The translations under genes and the position numbers were made by a program. Source: Lachnospiraceae bacterium (GTDB lineage Bacteria; Bacillota; Clostridia; Lachnospirales; Lachnospiraceae). From it: a DNA stretch of 64,000 nucleotides. Below are positions 49,771-58,656 of this stretch, in pieces; positions within the stretch are counted from its first letter, which is position 1; every line of letters starts with the position of its first letter. Below the pieces are notes generated by a model. The model was not told where the DNA came from and ran no database searches. It was given only the letters and a program-made list of their open reading frames with translations. Where the stretch lies: contig CABJAW010000018.1 in assembly GCA_902363665.1 (NCBI GenBank), forward strand, positions 1-64,000, in the 5' to 3' direction.

Positions 49771-51168
49771 TCAGAACAGATTCCCAAGCCCCGTTGATAC
49801 CAGAAACAGCACCAGCATCACCACCGGCACCACGTACCGGATCATGAAGCGATACAGCTTCGCCCGTGTAAAGTGCTCGCCGTTGCGCTCGACCTCATCA
49901 ACGATCACCTTCGGACCGACCACCCATCCAATCAGAATGCTGGTCAGCAGTGAAATAAACGGCATCAGAAAGCTGTTGCTGATGTAGTCCATCACATCAA
50001 GCAGCTGCGCCGTCGCACCGTTCGGCAGCTTCAGTTCGAAGTAGAGCACGTTGTAGCCAAGGCAGATCAGCACCGCCGTCACCAGTGAATAAATTCCAAT
50101 CATCGCACACATCTTCTGGCGTGATTTGTGAAAAATCTCCATGCAGTTCGCCACAAGTGTTTCCATGACGGACACGCATGACGTCAGAGCTGCAAAACCC
50201 ATCATCAGGAAAAATGCCAGCGCAATGATACGGCCCACACCGCCCATTGCCCCAAATACCTTTGGCAGTGAAATAAAGATCAGGCTTGGCCCGGAAGCCA
50301 TTCCATCTGTACCGAGAAATACGAATACCGCCGGAATAATCATCATTCCTGCCAGAAACGCAACTCCCGTATCAAAAATCTCGATCTGGTTGATCGACTT
50401 ATTCAGATCTACATCATCCTTTACATACGAACCGTATGTAACCATGATTCCCATGGAAACGCTCAAAGAGAAGAACAGCTGGCTCATCGCATCAAGCAGG
50501 ATCTCCAGAAAACGTTTCACAGTAAGACCGCTGACATCCGGCAGCAGATACACCTTCAGTCCCTGCAAACCGGTGCGCACCGTACCGTTTGCATCTTCAT
50601 GAGAAAGCGTCAGAGAAAAGACTGCAATTCCAAGAATCAGCAGAATCAGGCCCGGCATAATAAAACGGGAAAATTTTTCAATTCCTTTTTCCACGCCTCT
50701 GTATACAATCCACGCCGTCAGCGCCAGGAACAGCAGCATAAACACGATCGGAGCTGCTTTTGACGTAATAAAGGAGATAAAATAGGAATCCTCCATAAGC
50801 GCCGATCCATCCGACACCACATACTCGCAGAAATATTTCATGATCCAGCCGCCGATAACAGAATAATACGTCATGATCAGCGCAGGCACAAGAAACGTCA
50901 GATAACCCAGAAAACGCCATTTTGAATGCAATGTTCCGAATGCTTTCAGCGCATTCTGCTTCGTCTTTCTTCCGATTGCAATATCGGTCGTCAGAAGCAC
51001 AAAACCAAACGTCAGTACCAGAATCAGGTAAACGATCAGAAACAATCCTCCGCCGTCCTTCGCACACAGATACGGAAAACGCCAGATATTTCCCACGCCA
51101 ACCGCGCTTCCGGCCGCCGCAAGAACAAATCCGAGCGATCCGGTAAAACTACTCTTTTTCTCTTTCAT
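49771..51168 (-). CDS. Sodium-dependent (NSS/SNF family) amino-acid transporter
   Basis: The 465-residue protein has about twelve helices. The NSS signature is at the N-terminus (FVLAAAGSAVGVGNIWRFPY, residues about 13-32, followed by GGGLFLIVY), and helix 6 carries the S-L-S-x-S-M-G region. Members import amino acids such as Trp, Tyr, Leu or Met with Na+; the substrate is not predictable by eye. ATG 51168 follows AAAGGATTG. It is monocistronic. Confidence 0.92.
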   Translation of the reverse strand: MKEKKSSFTGSLGFVLAAAGSAVGVGNIWRFPYLCAKDGGGLFLIVYLILVLTFGFVLLTTDIAIGRKTKQNALKAFGTLHSKWRFLGYLTFLVPALIMTYYSVIGGWIMKYFCEYVVSDGSALMEDSYFISFITSKAAPIVFMLLFLALTAWIVYRGVEKGIEKFSRFIMPGLILLILGIAVFSLTLSHEDANGTVRTGLQGLKVYLLPDVSGLTVKRFLEILLDAMSQLFFSLSVSMGIMVTYGSYVKDDVDLNKSINQIEIFDTGVAFLAGMMIIPAVFVFLGTDGMASGPSLIFISLPKVFGAMGGVGRIIALAFFLMMGFAALTSCVSVMETLVANCMEIFHKSRQKMCAMIGIYSLVTAVLICLGYNVLYFELKLPNGATAQLLDVMDYISNSFLMPFISLLTSILIGWVVGPKVIVDEVERNGEHFTRAKLYRFMIRYVVPVVMLVLFLVSTGLGNLF

Positions 51169-51288
51169 AATCAATCCTTTCGTTTGCCACAGACTCCCAC
51201 TGTCTTGCATATACTCCGGGAGTCTTCCCCCGTCTGCATTTGCAGCTGCTTTTTCCCCGGCTGCATTATCCGATGATTTCTGCTTTCA

Positions 51289-52620
51289 TCACACGTTTTC
51301 TCTCTCCCAGTCGCCCCTGCGGTAAAACAGCAGCGACAAAATCGTCGCGATCGACCAGCCCACAGGCCATGCGCACCAGATCCCGGTCACGCCGAACGCA
51401 CGCGACAGCAAAACCGCGAGCGCCACACGCAGCAGCAGATCGGTAAACGTCGTCATCATAAACTGTTTCATCAGTCCGGTGCCGCGCAGGATTCCATCTG
51501 CCACCAGCTTCGCCGATACAATGAGATAAAACGGCGACAGAATCCGCAAAAACAAAATGCCCGTATGCATCGCCGTATCGGTCGGCTGATCCATAAACAG
51601 ATACAAAAGCCATCTTCCGGCCAGAAAATACAGCACGATCATCGGAACACAGATCGTCCAGATCATCTTCAGCCCGGCAAAAAAGCCCTGCCGGATGCGC
51701 TCCTGCTTTCCTGCTCCAAGGTTCTGCGCTGTATAATTTGAAATCCCGTTTCCAATCGTTGTAAACGAAGTGATCACCAGATTATTAAGCTTGACCGCAG
51801 CCGCATAGCCTGCAATAACACTTGGTCCATATCCATTGATGACCGTCTGAATAATGATATTTCCAAAGGAAATAAAGCTCTGCTGCAGAATGCTCGGCAC
51901 TGCGATCCGCACGATCCTTCCCAGAATCTTCCACGAAAACAGCGCCGCTTTTTTCTCCGTACGGATTTTTGCCAGCCGCTTTAATACCACCGCAATCGCA
52001 AGAACCGCGCTGATTCCCTGACACAGAAAGGTTGCCCAGGCCACACCTGCCACTCCCATATGAAAGCCTGCCACAAACAGAATATCCACCAGAATATTTG
52101 CCGTCGAAGACACTGCCAGAAAGATAAACGGTGTCTTAGAATCTCCAAGTGCCGAAAAAATGCCGGTTGCAATGTTATAAAAAAACAGAAATGGCAGACC
52201 CCAGATATACACATCCAGATACAGCTTTGAATCCGCCATGATCTCCTGCGGCGTACGGATCAGCAAAAGCAGTGCCTGACAGCTCAAAATACCGACAAGC
52301 ATCAAAATCGCACACAGTATGCCGCTTGCGATCATCGTTGTATACACTGCCGTCTTCACGTCTGCCAGGCGCTTTGCCCCGAACAGCTGCGAGACGATAA
52401 CTGAGCAGCCGATATTACAGCCAAATGCAAATGCGATAAAAATCAGCGTAATCTCATAGCTGTTTCCGACTGCCGCCAGCGCATTCTCCCCGATAAATTT
52501 CCCCGCCACCAGACTGTCCGCGATGTTGTACAGCTGCTGAAAAATAATACTTCCAAACAACGGCAGACAAAACATCCATAACACCCGTTCCGGCCTGCCG
52601 ACTGTTAAATCCTTATTCAT
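51289..52620 (-). CDS. MATE family efflux transporter (second in window)
   Basis: The 443-residue protein is of MATE/DinF type with twelve helices. Its start is very similar to the exporter at 170-1543 (FCLPLFGSIIFQQLYNIADS, GKFIGENALAAVG). Two repeated MatE halves are recognisable. ATG 52620 has AGGAGA upstream. It lies between the NSS transporter and the tRNA, in its own unit. Confidence 0.92.
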   Translation of the reverse strand: MNKDLTVGRPERVLWMFCLPLFGSIIFQQLYNIADSLVAGKFIGENALAAVGNSYEITLIFIAFAFGCNIGCSVIVSQLFGAKRLADVKTAVYTTMIASGILCAILMLVGILSCQALLLLIRTPQEIMADSKLYLDVYIWGLPFLFFYNIATGIFSALGDSKTPFIFLAVSSTANILVDILFVAGFHMGVAGVAWATFLCQGISAVLAIAVVLKRLAKIRTEKKAALFSWKILGRIVRIAVPSILQQSFISFGNIIIQTVINGYGPSVIAGYAAAVKLNNLVITSFTTIGNGISNYTAQNLGAGKQERIRQGFFAGLKMIWTICVPMIVLYFLAGRWLLYLFMDQPTDTAMHTGILFLRILSPFYLIVSAKLVADGILRGTGLMKQFMMTTFTDLLLRVALAVLLSRAFGVTGIWCAWPVGWSIATILSLLFYRRGDWERENV

Positions 52621-52766
52621 TTGTTTCTTTTTCTCTCCTTTCTTTTCCGTCCTCACTTCTTATCCTTTACTGTAACAGAGTGTACCATCAAAATTCTTTC
52701 CTTTTCCAAAAAAGAAAAAGAGCTGATCTCCCACATACCTGCAGGAGTTCCTCTCTTTCATCAGTA

Positions 52767-52854
52767 CGGAGACGGAGGGATTCGAACCCTCGTGCCGGTT
52801 ACCCGACAACTTGATTTCGAGTCAAGCTCGTTATGGCCACTTCGATACGTCTCC
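52767..52854 (-). tRNA. tRNA-Ser(CGA)
   Basis: The 88-nt class II tRNA has acceptor stem GGAGACG/CGTCTCC with discriminator G and anticodon stem CTTGA/TCAAG with loop CTCGAAA, so the anticodon is CGA. A long variable arm (TTGTCGGGTAACCGGC region) and TTCGAATCC in the T loop complete it. The long variable arm fits serine. No CCA is encoded. A T-rich segment at 52685-52705 probably terminates the transcript. Confidence 0.95.
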
Positions 52855-52909
52855 ACATTATAAAATGTGTCACCACATCTAAATATTATAAAGCAGGGGC
52901 GGGGATACG

Positions 52910-53410
52910 TCAACTGTTTTCTTGTTCCTTTTCCCTCTTTTTCTTCTCCCTCAGCTCCCGGAAAAATCCGGACAGCATCGTCGAACACTCCTCCTGCAGT
53001 ACACCGCGCTCGACCTCTACCTGATGGTTGAATTCCTGCATTTCCAAAAGGTTCAGGACAGAACCCGCACAGCCCGCCTTCGGATTCATGCTGCCGATCA
53101 CAGCTCTGGTAATCCGGGACTGGACGATCGCACCGGCACACATCTGGCACGGTTCAAGTGTAATATAGATCGTGCATCCCTCCAGACGCCAGTCTCCCAG
53201 CTTTTTGCTTGCCCTGCGGATCGCATTGATTTCTGCATGGGAAGTCGTGTTTTTGTCTGTGTTGCGGCGGTTATAGCCGCGCGCAATAATTTTTCCCTCG
53301 TACACGATGACACAGCCAATCGGAACCTCCATCAGCGCATAGGCTTTCCTGGCCTGGCGCAGTGCCTCCTTCATATATACTTCATCTTCGGTCAGTTCCT
53401 GCTTTCTCAT
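52910..53410 (-). CDS. tadA: tRNA-specific adenosine deaminase
   Basis: The 166-residue zinc deaminase converts A34 to inosine in tRNA-Arg(ACG). The catalytic motifs are HAEINAI (zinc ligand His, proton-shuttle Glu) and PCQMCAGAI (zinc ligand cysteines), with P-I-G-C-V-I-V near the start. ATG 53410 follows GGAGGGGAA. Its location next to the SRP RNA gene is a frequent arrangement in Clostridia. Confidence 0.94.
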   Translation of the reverse strand: MRKQELTEDEVYMKEALRQARKAYALMEVPIGCVIVYEGKIIARGYNRRNTDKNTTSHAEINAIRRASKKLGDWRLEGCTIYITLEPCQMCAGAIVQSRITRAVIGSMNPKAGCAGSVLNLLEMQEFNHQVEVERGVLQEECSTMLSGFFRELREKKKREKEQENS

Positions 53411-53501
53411 TCGGTGATTCCCCTCCGATCCTCTTCTTTTGCCCACGCCCCATAAACCATTTTTTCACGCAAATTGATTTTCCCCTGCGCGCATCTTACA
53501 T

Positions 53502-53568
53502 AAAAAAAATCATCGCAAATCATAAACGCCGCTTCCCAGGAAGCACCTTTACCCTTTGCGATGACTTT
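53502..53568 (-). terminator. Terminator of the SRP RNA
   Basis: Minus strand TCATCGCAAA pairs with TTTGCGATGA, enclosing a nested GCTTCC/GGAAGC hairpin, and is followed by eight T (plus-strand A run at 53502-53509). Confidence 0.75.
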
Positions 53569-53571
53569 TTT

Positions 53572-53837
53572 ATCCGCGCGCCTTGCTTCGAACGCATACC
53601 ATGGACGTTACCTGAACAGTTAACTCGACCCAGGCACCCTTACGGCACACAGGTGGTCCCGCTTAGTGCTGCTCCATTCCTGACCTGACACGGTTCACGG
53701 GTTCCTGTTGCGCAAGACCCAGGCGTCAACATCACTTATTCAGGGCAGCTCCACAGCAGTACGCCCTCGGCTCGGCATCACCCTCGCTGTAGCGGATTGC
53801 GAGTACAGGGCACCGCTATCTCCCCGGCTGCGCGGAT
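53572..53837 (-). ncRNA. ffs: Signal recognition particle RNA, large bacterial type (scRNA)
   Basis: About 266 nt. The 5' region GGGGAGATAGCGGTGCCCTG and TACTCGCAATCCGCT matches the Alu-domain segment of B. subtilis scRNA. The S domain shows GTGTCAGGTCAGGAATGGAG and CAGCACTAAGCGG. The 5' and 3' ends (ATCCGCGC with GCGCGGAT) pair. Compared with the common GGTCCGGAAGGAAGCAG loop, this copy has GGTCAGGAATGGAGCAG, a variant apical loop. A perfect promoter and a terminator frame it. With Ffh it targets nascent membrane proteins. Confidence 0.93.
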
Positions 53838-53843
53838 GTTTCA

Positions 53844-53872
53844 ACTATACAGGGTTTGCGCAGATTTGTCAA
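53844..53872 (-). promoter_or_regulatory. Strong promoter of the SRP RNA
   Basis: Minus strand TTGACA (53867-53872), a 17-bp spacer and TATAGT (53844-53849). The predicted start (53837) coincides with the 5' end of the paired terminus of the RNA. Confidence 0.8.
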
Positions 53873-53963
53873 GTATTATGCTTGCAATCCGGTTACAGCC
53901 CTCCGGTAAAGCATTGCTGTTCACAGCTCTCAGTGAAAGTTTCCCTGTGAAAAAAGGGACTGC

Positions 53964-55010
53964 TCACAACAGCCGACAGTGATGCAGTTCCCGCTCCAGT
54001 TCTGCCTTGGAATGGTGATGCCCGTGTTTTCCTTCCGTCAGATAATGATTGTGCTCATGGCTGTGGGAAACCACATGCTGATGCGTGCTTCCGTCGTGTG
54101 TATGTGTGATTGTATGAGTATGCATATGGGTGTGCTCATGTACAAGCGTATCAACAATTACCAGGGCGGTTCCGCCCGCCATCACAAGCAGTGCTGCAAG
54201 ATAGACCATCGACAGCTTTTCCCCGAGTACCACAAAGGACAAAAATCCTCCGATAAACGGTGCCACCGCATAATAAGTGCTTGTCTTTGCCGCGCCAAGC
54301 GATTTCTGTGCTCGGATATACGTAAAAATGCTGAGTCCGTACGCCACATACCCAAGGAGCAGCGCAAGCAGGATATATCTGAACTGAGGAAACGGCTCAC
54401 GGCAGAAAAGTGCGATCACAAACGAACCCATCCCGGAAAAGAACCCCTTGATCGTAACGATCTGATACGTACTTTTCGAAGAAATGTTACGTGTGCAGTT
54501 GTTTTCCAGTCCCCAGCACACCGTAGCTGCCAGCACAAGCAGTGAACCAAGTGAAAACTCCATGCTGCCGCTGCCCTCAAATGACAGGATAATACTCGAC
54601 AAAGTAATCAGAGCGATTGCTCCCCAGAGCCTCGCTGAAATTTTTTCATGAAACAGCACAAGCGCGATCACGGAAGTCGCCACGATCTCAAAGTTGCCAA
54701 GCAGCGACGCATTTGCCGAACTTCCAATGCTCACACCGAACATAAGCAGGATCGGTGCCGCAATGTCCAGCACGACCATTCCGAGCGTATAGGGAAGGTC
54801 TGATCCGGAGAGACGCTCCTCGGGCCGCTCTGCCTTTCTGTGAAACAAATACATCGTTCCCACACCGATCCCGGCTCCCAGATACAGAAACGCGGCCATG
54901 AAGGTCGGCGGCACATCCTTCAGCAAAACCTTTGAGCACGGTACATTCACGGCATAAAATAAAGCTGCCAGCAGCGCATACAAAATTGCAGTGAGATTTT
55001 TGTTCTTCAT
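53964..55010 (-). CDS. EamA/DMT family transporter with histidine-rich tail
   Basis: The 348-residue protein has ten predicted helices in two EamA repeats (about 1-280). A polar C-terminal tail of about 60 residues contains roughly twenty histidines (motifs such as HEHTHMHTHT, HTHDGSTHQH, SHSHEHNH, GKHGHHH). DMT carriers export metabolites, amino acids or drugs. The tail is unusual and resembles the metal-binding loops of zinc and nickel transporters. Two metallochaperone-type GTPases follow upstream in the same orientation, so a metal link is plausible. Confidence 0.85.
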   Translation of the reverse strand: MKNKNLTAILYALLAALFYAVNVPCSKVLLKDVPPTFMAAFLYLGAGIGVGTMYLFHRKAERPEERLSGSDLPYTLGMVVLDIAAPILLMFGVSIGSSANASLLGNFEIVATSVIALVLFHEKISARLWGAIALITLSSIILSFEGSGSMEFSLGSLLVLAATVCWGLENNCTRNISSKSTYQIVTIKGFFSGMGSFVIALFCREPFPQFRYILLALLLGYVAYGLSIFTYIRAQKSLGAAKTSTYYAVAPFIGGFLSFVVLGEKLSMVYLAALLVMAGGTALVIVDTLVHEHTHMHTHTITHTHDGSTHQHVVSHSHEHNHYLTEGKHGHHHSKAELERELHHCRLL

Positions 55011-55068
55011 CCAGGCTTTCCCCTTCTTTACGCGTAATCCTGAAAAATTCCGGTTTCATCTATAACCG

Positions 55069-55097
55069 ATTATATCCGTACCATGCTCAGACTGCAA
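55069..55097 (-). promoter_or_regulatory. Promoter of the EamA transporter gene
   Basis: Minus strand TTGCAG (55092-55097), a 17-bp spacer and a perfect TATAAT (55069-55074), about 60 bp before the start codon. Confidence 0.6.
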
Positions 55098-55153
55098 TAG
55101 CATGCTCAAAATTCTTTCAGGCTACTCGCCAAAGTCCTGAGCATCCCGTCATC

Positions 55154-55199
55154 GTCAAAGCGGATAATCTCAATCTGCTTCGCTGCCTGACTTAGTTAA
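55154..55199. repeat. Family A palindromic repeat, compact form
   Basis: GTCAAAGCGGATAATCTCAA and TCTGCTTCGCTGCCTGACTT followed by AGTTAAA. It has the same length and ends as the copy at 23341-23386, and it overlaps the stop codon of the COG0523 gene at 55192. Confidence 0.65.
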
Positions 55200-56142
55200 A
55201 ATACACTACTTCATCTGCCGGCTTCTCCGCAGTCTCGTAGCTGATGCCGTAAAGCACCGGTCCCTCTTCGCCGTACTCTTTCGCGTATTCGTTACGGATT
55301 TCTGCCGTAATCCAGATCCACTGACGGGACTTGAGCAGACCTGCAAATTCTGCTTTGCACAGATAGCCGACAAAACGGATATCATTTTCGCAGCAGGTCA
55401 TCGCATTGCGGCCCGGAATAAATACGCCCTGCGGAAAGCGGTTTGACTTCATGACTTTTGCAAGGAAACGCACCTTTTTACCCTCGTAGCGCTCCGGATT
55501 GTCGGAAACATCGAGATACCAGAGGCCGTAATCCATATCGTCAATCTGAATCACAGCCGCATTCAGATCATACGGCGGCTCTTCCATGCCAGGGTCGACC
55601 GGATTGCCTTCCTCGTCCTCAAAATAAACCATTGCCCGCGGATTGACGCCGCGTACCGCACGGCGGAAGGAATGCAGCGGCATGTCCTCGGTGCAGCGGT
55701 TGAAAATTACCATCTCCGTATACGTGAAGAGATTACTTAAAATGCCCTTCATATTGTTGACATACACCTGAAACGTGCTTCCGTCCACGATTGTGATTAC
55801 CTGCGCGATCTCAACCTCACGCGGCAGAGCGCTGTCAAACATCCATTTGCAGTCCCACATACCGTTCATCTCGACGAAAATACGTTTCGGACGGTATTTC
55901 CGAATGCAGTTTCTCAGGTATTCCCCGTTAAAATCCTTCTCCTCGTCAACGGTCAGAGAGAGAATATTCAAATTCGTCAGTTCGGACTGATCGTACTCGA
56001 CCTCGCCCTCCTCACACAGGATCAGCAGGGTCTTCTGACCGTCCGCAAAATCGCCGTTCGTGAGTACATCCTGAATGAAGGAGGTCTTGCCGCCCTCCAG
56101 AAATCCGTTGATTAAATAAAGTGGTATCGTATTGGAAAACAT
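55192..56142 (-). CDS. Divergent COG0523/CobW-like GTPase
   Basis: The 316-residue protein has a Walker A of CobW type (GFLEGGKTSF, residues 13-22) and the general G3E layout. It lacks the CxCC metal motif and the E-P-S-G motif, showing V-E-M-N-G instead. The C-terminal half (about 195-316, with FLAKVMKSNRFPQGVFIPGR and MTCCENDI) looks like a membrane- or metal-binding accessory domain found in two-part putative permease systems. The function is therefore uncertain. ATG 56142 follows AAAAGGAAG. Confidence 0.75.
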   Translation of the reverse strand: MFSNTIPLYLINGFLEGGKTSFIQDVLTNGDFADGQKTLLILCEEGEVEYDQSELTNLNILSLTVDEEKDFNGEYLRNCIRKYRPKRIFVEMNGMWDCKWMFDSALPREVEIAQVITIVDGSTFQVYVNNMKGILSNLFTYTEMVIFNRCTEDMPLHSFRRAVRGVNPRAMVYFEDEEGNPVDPGMEEPPYDLNAAVIQIDDMDYGLWYLDVSDNPERYEGKKVRFLAKVMKSNRFPQGVFIPGRNAMTCCENDIRFVGYLCKAEFAGLLKSRQWIWITAEIRNEYAKEYGEEGPVLYGISYETAEKPADEVVYFN

Positions 56143-56243
56143 TTTGTCACTTCCTTTTTTTATTTTGCAGTTCATCCCTCCGCTTTGGCAGCGGAAGAAT
56201 CCTTACAGGTCTTTTGTTGAACAGTTCCCTGTCTGTAATAATT

Positions 56244-56283
56244 CAGACCTGCAGCGAAACAACCGCCTGCAGGTCTGTTTTTT
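56244..56283 (+). terminator. Plus-strand intrinsic terminator without an obvious gene
   Basis: CAGACCTGCAG (56244-56254) and CTGCAGGTCTG (56267-56277) form a perfect 11-bp stem followed by six T on the plus strand. All annotated genes here are on the minus strand, so it may end an unrecognised small RNA or block antisense transcription. No convincing promoter was found. Confidence 0.45.
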
Positions 56284-56302
56284 CGTTTTTATCACCAGCG
56301 CG

Positions 56303-56527
56303 TACAGCAAATCCCACCCACTGCTTATTGCTCCGCGCAATTGAACGCAGATAAGCATTCCCCCGCTTCAAGTGCGTGGAGCACTAAGCGGTGGGTAAGG
56401 GGGATGCTTATGTCAGTGGGAGTTGAAAGCTCCCACTGACAGGTCGCGAAGCGACTGCGTTCATGAGCAAGTAGCAAAGCGGATTGCGAATGTCCGCTTT
56501 ACGCAGGGGACTTGCCTGACTCGGTCA
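56303..56527. repeat. Nested repeat: composite element interrupted by a family B mini-element
   Basis: The sequence before 56340 (CCCACCCACTGCTTATTGCT) and after 56501 (ACGCAGGGGACTTGCCTGAC) is continuous in the copy at 9809-9972. Here 160 bp are inserted. The insert contains a family B element with terminal inverted repeats TGAACGCAG/CTGCGTTCA (56341-56463), an internal perfect 11-bp stem GTCAGTGGGAG/CTCCCACTGAC (56412-56440) and an inverted family A hairpin (56466-56500). Confidence 0.7.
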
Positions 56528-56571
56528 AAAATACCCTCAATGACTGCCACATCTTCCGGAACTACTGCTCT

Positions 56572-57801
56572 TTACAGCAGAAACAATTTTTCAAGTTTTG
56601 CCTCATCAAGCTTCGAGCCGATTACACACAGTCTTCCGGTGTAGTCTGCTGAGCCGTTGCGGATCTCATACTCACCCGGTACCAGGTCAAAGTGCAGCCA
56701 GGTACCTTCCGTATCCGGCAGCATTCCCTTTGCACGCAGCACGATTCCGTACTCCTCAGAGTCGCTTAAGGTCTTCAGGATCTGCTCCAGCTCATCCTTT
56801 GTATACTTTCTCGGAGTCTCACGTCCCCAGGAAGTGAATACCTCATCTGCGTGGTGATGGTGATGATGGCCGTCCTCATCATGGTGATGACCACAGCTGC
56901 ATACACCGTTCTGATCATAGTGATGATGATGCTCGTGATCGTGCTCCTCATGGTCATGGCCGCAGCCGCACTCCTCATCGTGATGATGATGCTCATGATC
57001 GTGCTCCTCATGGTCATGGCCGCAGCCGCACTCCTCGTCGTGGTCGTGATGATGCTCGTGATCGTACTCCTCATGGTCATGGCCGCAGCCGCACTCTTCG
57101 TCGTGGTCGTGATGGTGGTGCTCATGGTCATGGCCGCAGCCACACTCTTCATCATGATGATGGTGATGATGCTCAGCTTCCTCCATCAGTTCCTTTGCCA
57201 GAGAATCCGTGCCCTCGATTGCCTTTAAGATCTGCCCGCCGGTGATATCGTCCCACGGAGTCGTGATGACAACTGCCTTCGGGTTCTTCTCACGGATCAG
57301 CTCTGCTGCCTGCAGCTGCTTCTCCTGTGACAGCTTCTGCGTACGGCTTAAAATAACCGCACCTGCATTTTCAATCTGATTGTTGTAGAACTCACCAAAG
57401 TTCTTCATATACATTTTAATCTTGGATGCATCGGCTACGGTAACCAGTGCATTGATCTCAAGTCCTGCCTCTTTCGAAGCATCCTCTACTGCACGGCGCA
57501 CGTCAGAAAGCTTGCCCACGCCTGACGGCTCGATGATGATGCGGTCCGGATGATACTCGTCTGCCACTTTTTTCAGAGCCTTGCCAAAATCACCTACCAG
57601 AGAGCAGCAGATGCAGCCGGAGTTCATCTCTGTGATATTGATTCCTGCGTCTCTTAAAAAGCCGCCGTCGATACCGATCTCACCAAATTCATTCTCGATC
57701 AGTACGATCTGCTGGCCTGCAAATACCTCTTTAATCAGCTTCTTGATCAGTGTTGTCTTTCCTGCTCCGAGGAAACCGGAAAAAATATCAACTTTTATCA
57801 T
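56572..57801 (-). CDS. COG0523 metallochaperone-type GTPase with Cys/His-rich repeats
   Basis: The 409-residue G3E GTPase has Walker A FLGAGKTTL, the metal motif C63-I-C65-C66 and IIEPSGVGK. The CobW C-terminal domain (about 322-409) is intact. Between the domains lies a 107-residue stretch (211-317) with 45 histidines and four copies of DEECGCGHDH. Family members insert or deliver Zn, Co or Ni; the repeat is probably a metal store or sensor. ATG 57801 follows AAGGAAT. A promoter sits directly upstream. Confidence 0.9.
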   Translation of the reverse strand: MIKVDIFSGFLGAGKTTLIKKLIKEVFAGQQIVLIENEFGEIGIDGGFLRDAGINITEMNSGCICCSLVGDFGKALKKVADEYHPDRIIIEPSGVGKLSDVRRAVEDASKEAGLEINALVTVADASKIKMYMKNFGEFYNNQIENAGAVILSRTQKLSQEKQLQAAELIREKNPKAVVITTPWDDITGGQILKAIEGTDSLAKELMEEAEHHHHHHDEECGCGHDHEHHHHDHDEECGCGHDHEEYDHEHHHDHDEECGCGHDHEEHDHEHHHHDEECGCGHDHEEHDHEHHHHYDQNGVCSCGHHHDEDGHHHHHHADEVFTSWGRETPRKYTKDELEQILKTLSDSEEYGIVLRAKGMLPDTEGTWLHFDLVPGEYEIRNGSADYTGRLCVIGSKLDEAKLEKLFLL

Positions 57802-57843
57802 AATAGGATTCCTTCTTTCAAATAGTATAACTGTGCCGTTGCT

Positions 57844-57872
57844 ACTATAACACAGATTCCCCGATTGTGCAA
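57844..57872 (-). promoter_or_regulatory. Promoter of the Cys/His-rich GTPase gene
   Basis: Minus strand TTGCAC (57867-57872), a 17-bp spacer and TATAGT (57844-57849), within the 93-bp gap to the amino-acid ABC gene. I see no convincing Zur box. Confidence 0.6.
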
Positions 57873-57894
57873 ACAGCAAAACAGGTTTCCACTA

Positions 57895-58656
57895 TTATCT
57901 TTCGCTGATTTTTCCAAGAAATTCACGGATTCTTGCATGATCCGCGTCAAATACCTCATCCGGTTTTCCTTCCAGAGCCACAACACCCTTATCCATAAAG
58001 ATCACACGATCAGAAATATCCCGCGCAAAACTCATCTCATGCGTCACGATCACCATCGTGATCTGCAGGTCGGCCAGCGAACGGATAACCTTCAATACTT
58101 CCCCGGTCAGCTCCGGATCAAGCGCACTCGTCGGTTCATCAAAAAAGAGGATTTTCGGGTTGAGTGCCAGTGCCCGTGCGATCGCAACTCTCTGACACTG
58201 TCCGCCGGAAAGCTGGCATGGATAAGCATTTTCCTTATCTGACAATCCCATCTTTTTCAGCAGCTCCCTCGCCTCCTGATACACCTCTTCTTTCCCGCGC
58301 TTCTGAATCCGGATTGGCGCATCCGTAATGTTTTTCATAACAGAAAAATGAGGAAACAGATTAAAATTCTGGAATACCAGTCCAAAATAAGAATGGATCT
58401 TCCTTGCCTGCTCTCCCCTTGGGTAACTTTTTGTTCCGTTTGCATCAGCGCTTGCAACCGTTTCACCCATATAGCGGATTTCTCCGCCATCGATCTCTTC
58501 CAGCATCGTCGCGCAGCGCAGCAGCGTCGATTTGCCAGAGCCGGACGGCCCGATGATCGAAAGAATCTCTCCTTCTTCCACAGAAAGAGAAATATCCTTC
58601 AGCACGCCAAGCCCGTCAAATTCTTTTTTTATGTGATTCATTTCCAGCAGTTTCAT
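57895..58656 (-). CDS. Amino-acid ABC transporter ATP-binding protein
   Basis: The 253-residue protein is of the polar amino-acid uptake (GlnQ/HisP) type: Walker A GPSGSGKST, signature QLSGGQCQRVAIARAL, Walker B ILFFDEPTSALDPEL and H-loop MVIVTHEM. ATG 58656 follows GGAGGAAAAT. It is the last gene of a binding protein-permease-ATPase set, separated from the permease by 182 bp containing two DnaA boxes. Confidence 0.94.
   Translation of the reverse strand: MKLLEMNHIKKEFDGLGVLKDISLSVEEGEILSIIGPSGSGKSTLLRCATMLEEIDGGEIRYMGETVASADANGTKSYPRGEQARKIHSYFGLVFQNFNLFPHFSVMKNITDAPIRIQKRGKEEVYQEARELLKKMGLSDKENAYPCQLSGGQCQRVAIARALALNPKILFFDEPTSALDPELTGEVLKVIRSLADLQITMVIVTHEMSFARDISDRVIFMDKGVVALEGKPDEVFDADHARIREFLGKISER

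Noticed and set aside
53640..53720. T-box-like GGTGGTCCCGC segment
   Set aside because: It lies on the complementary strand inside the SRP RNA gene, whose full structure, promoter and terminator explain it.
56143..56243. Riboswitch in the leader of the COG0523 gene
   Set aside because: I could not match the leader to any known aptamer consensus, and the only clear hairpin reads on the opposite strand.
56851..57228. 125-codon Val/Met/Ala-rich hydrophobic frame on the plus strand
   Set aside because: It is the antisense of the Cys/His-rich repeat in the COG0523 GTPase; the repeats create an artificial membrane-like composition.
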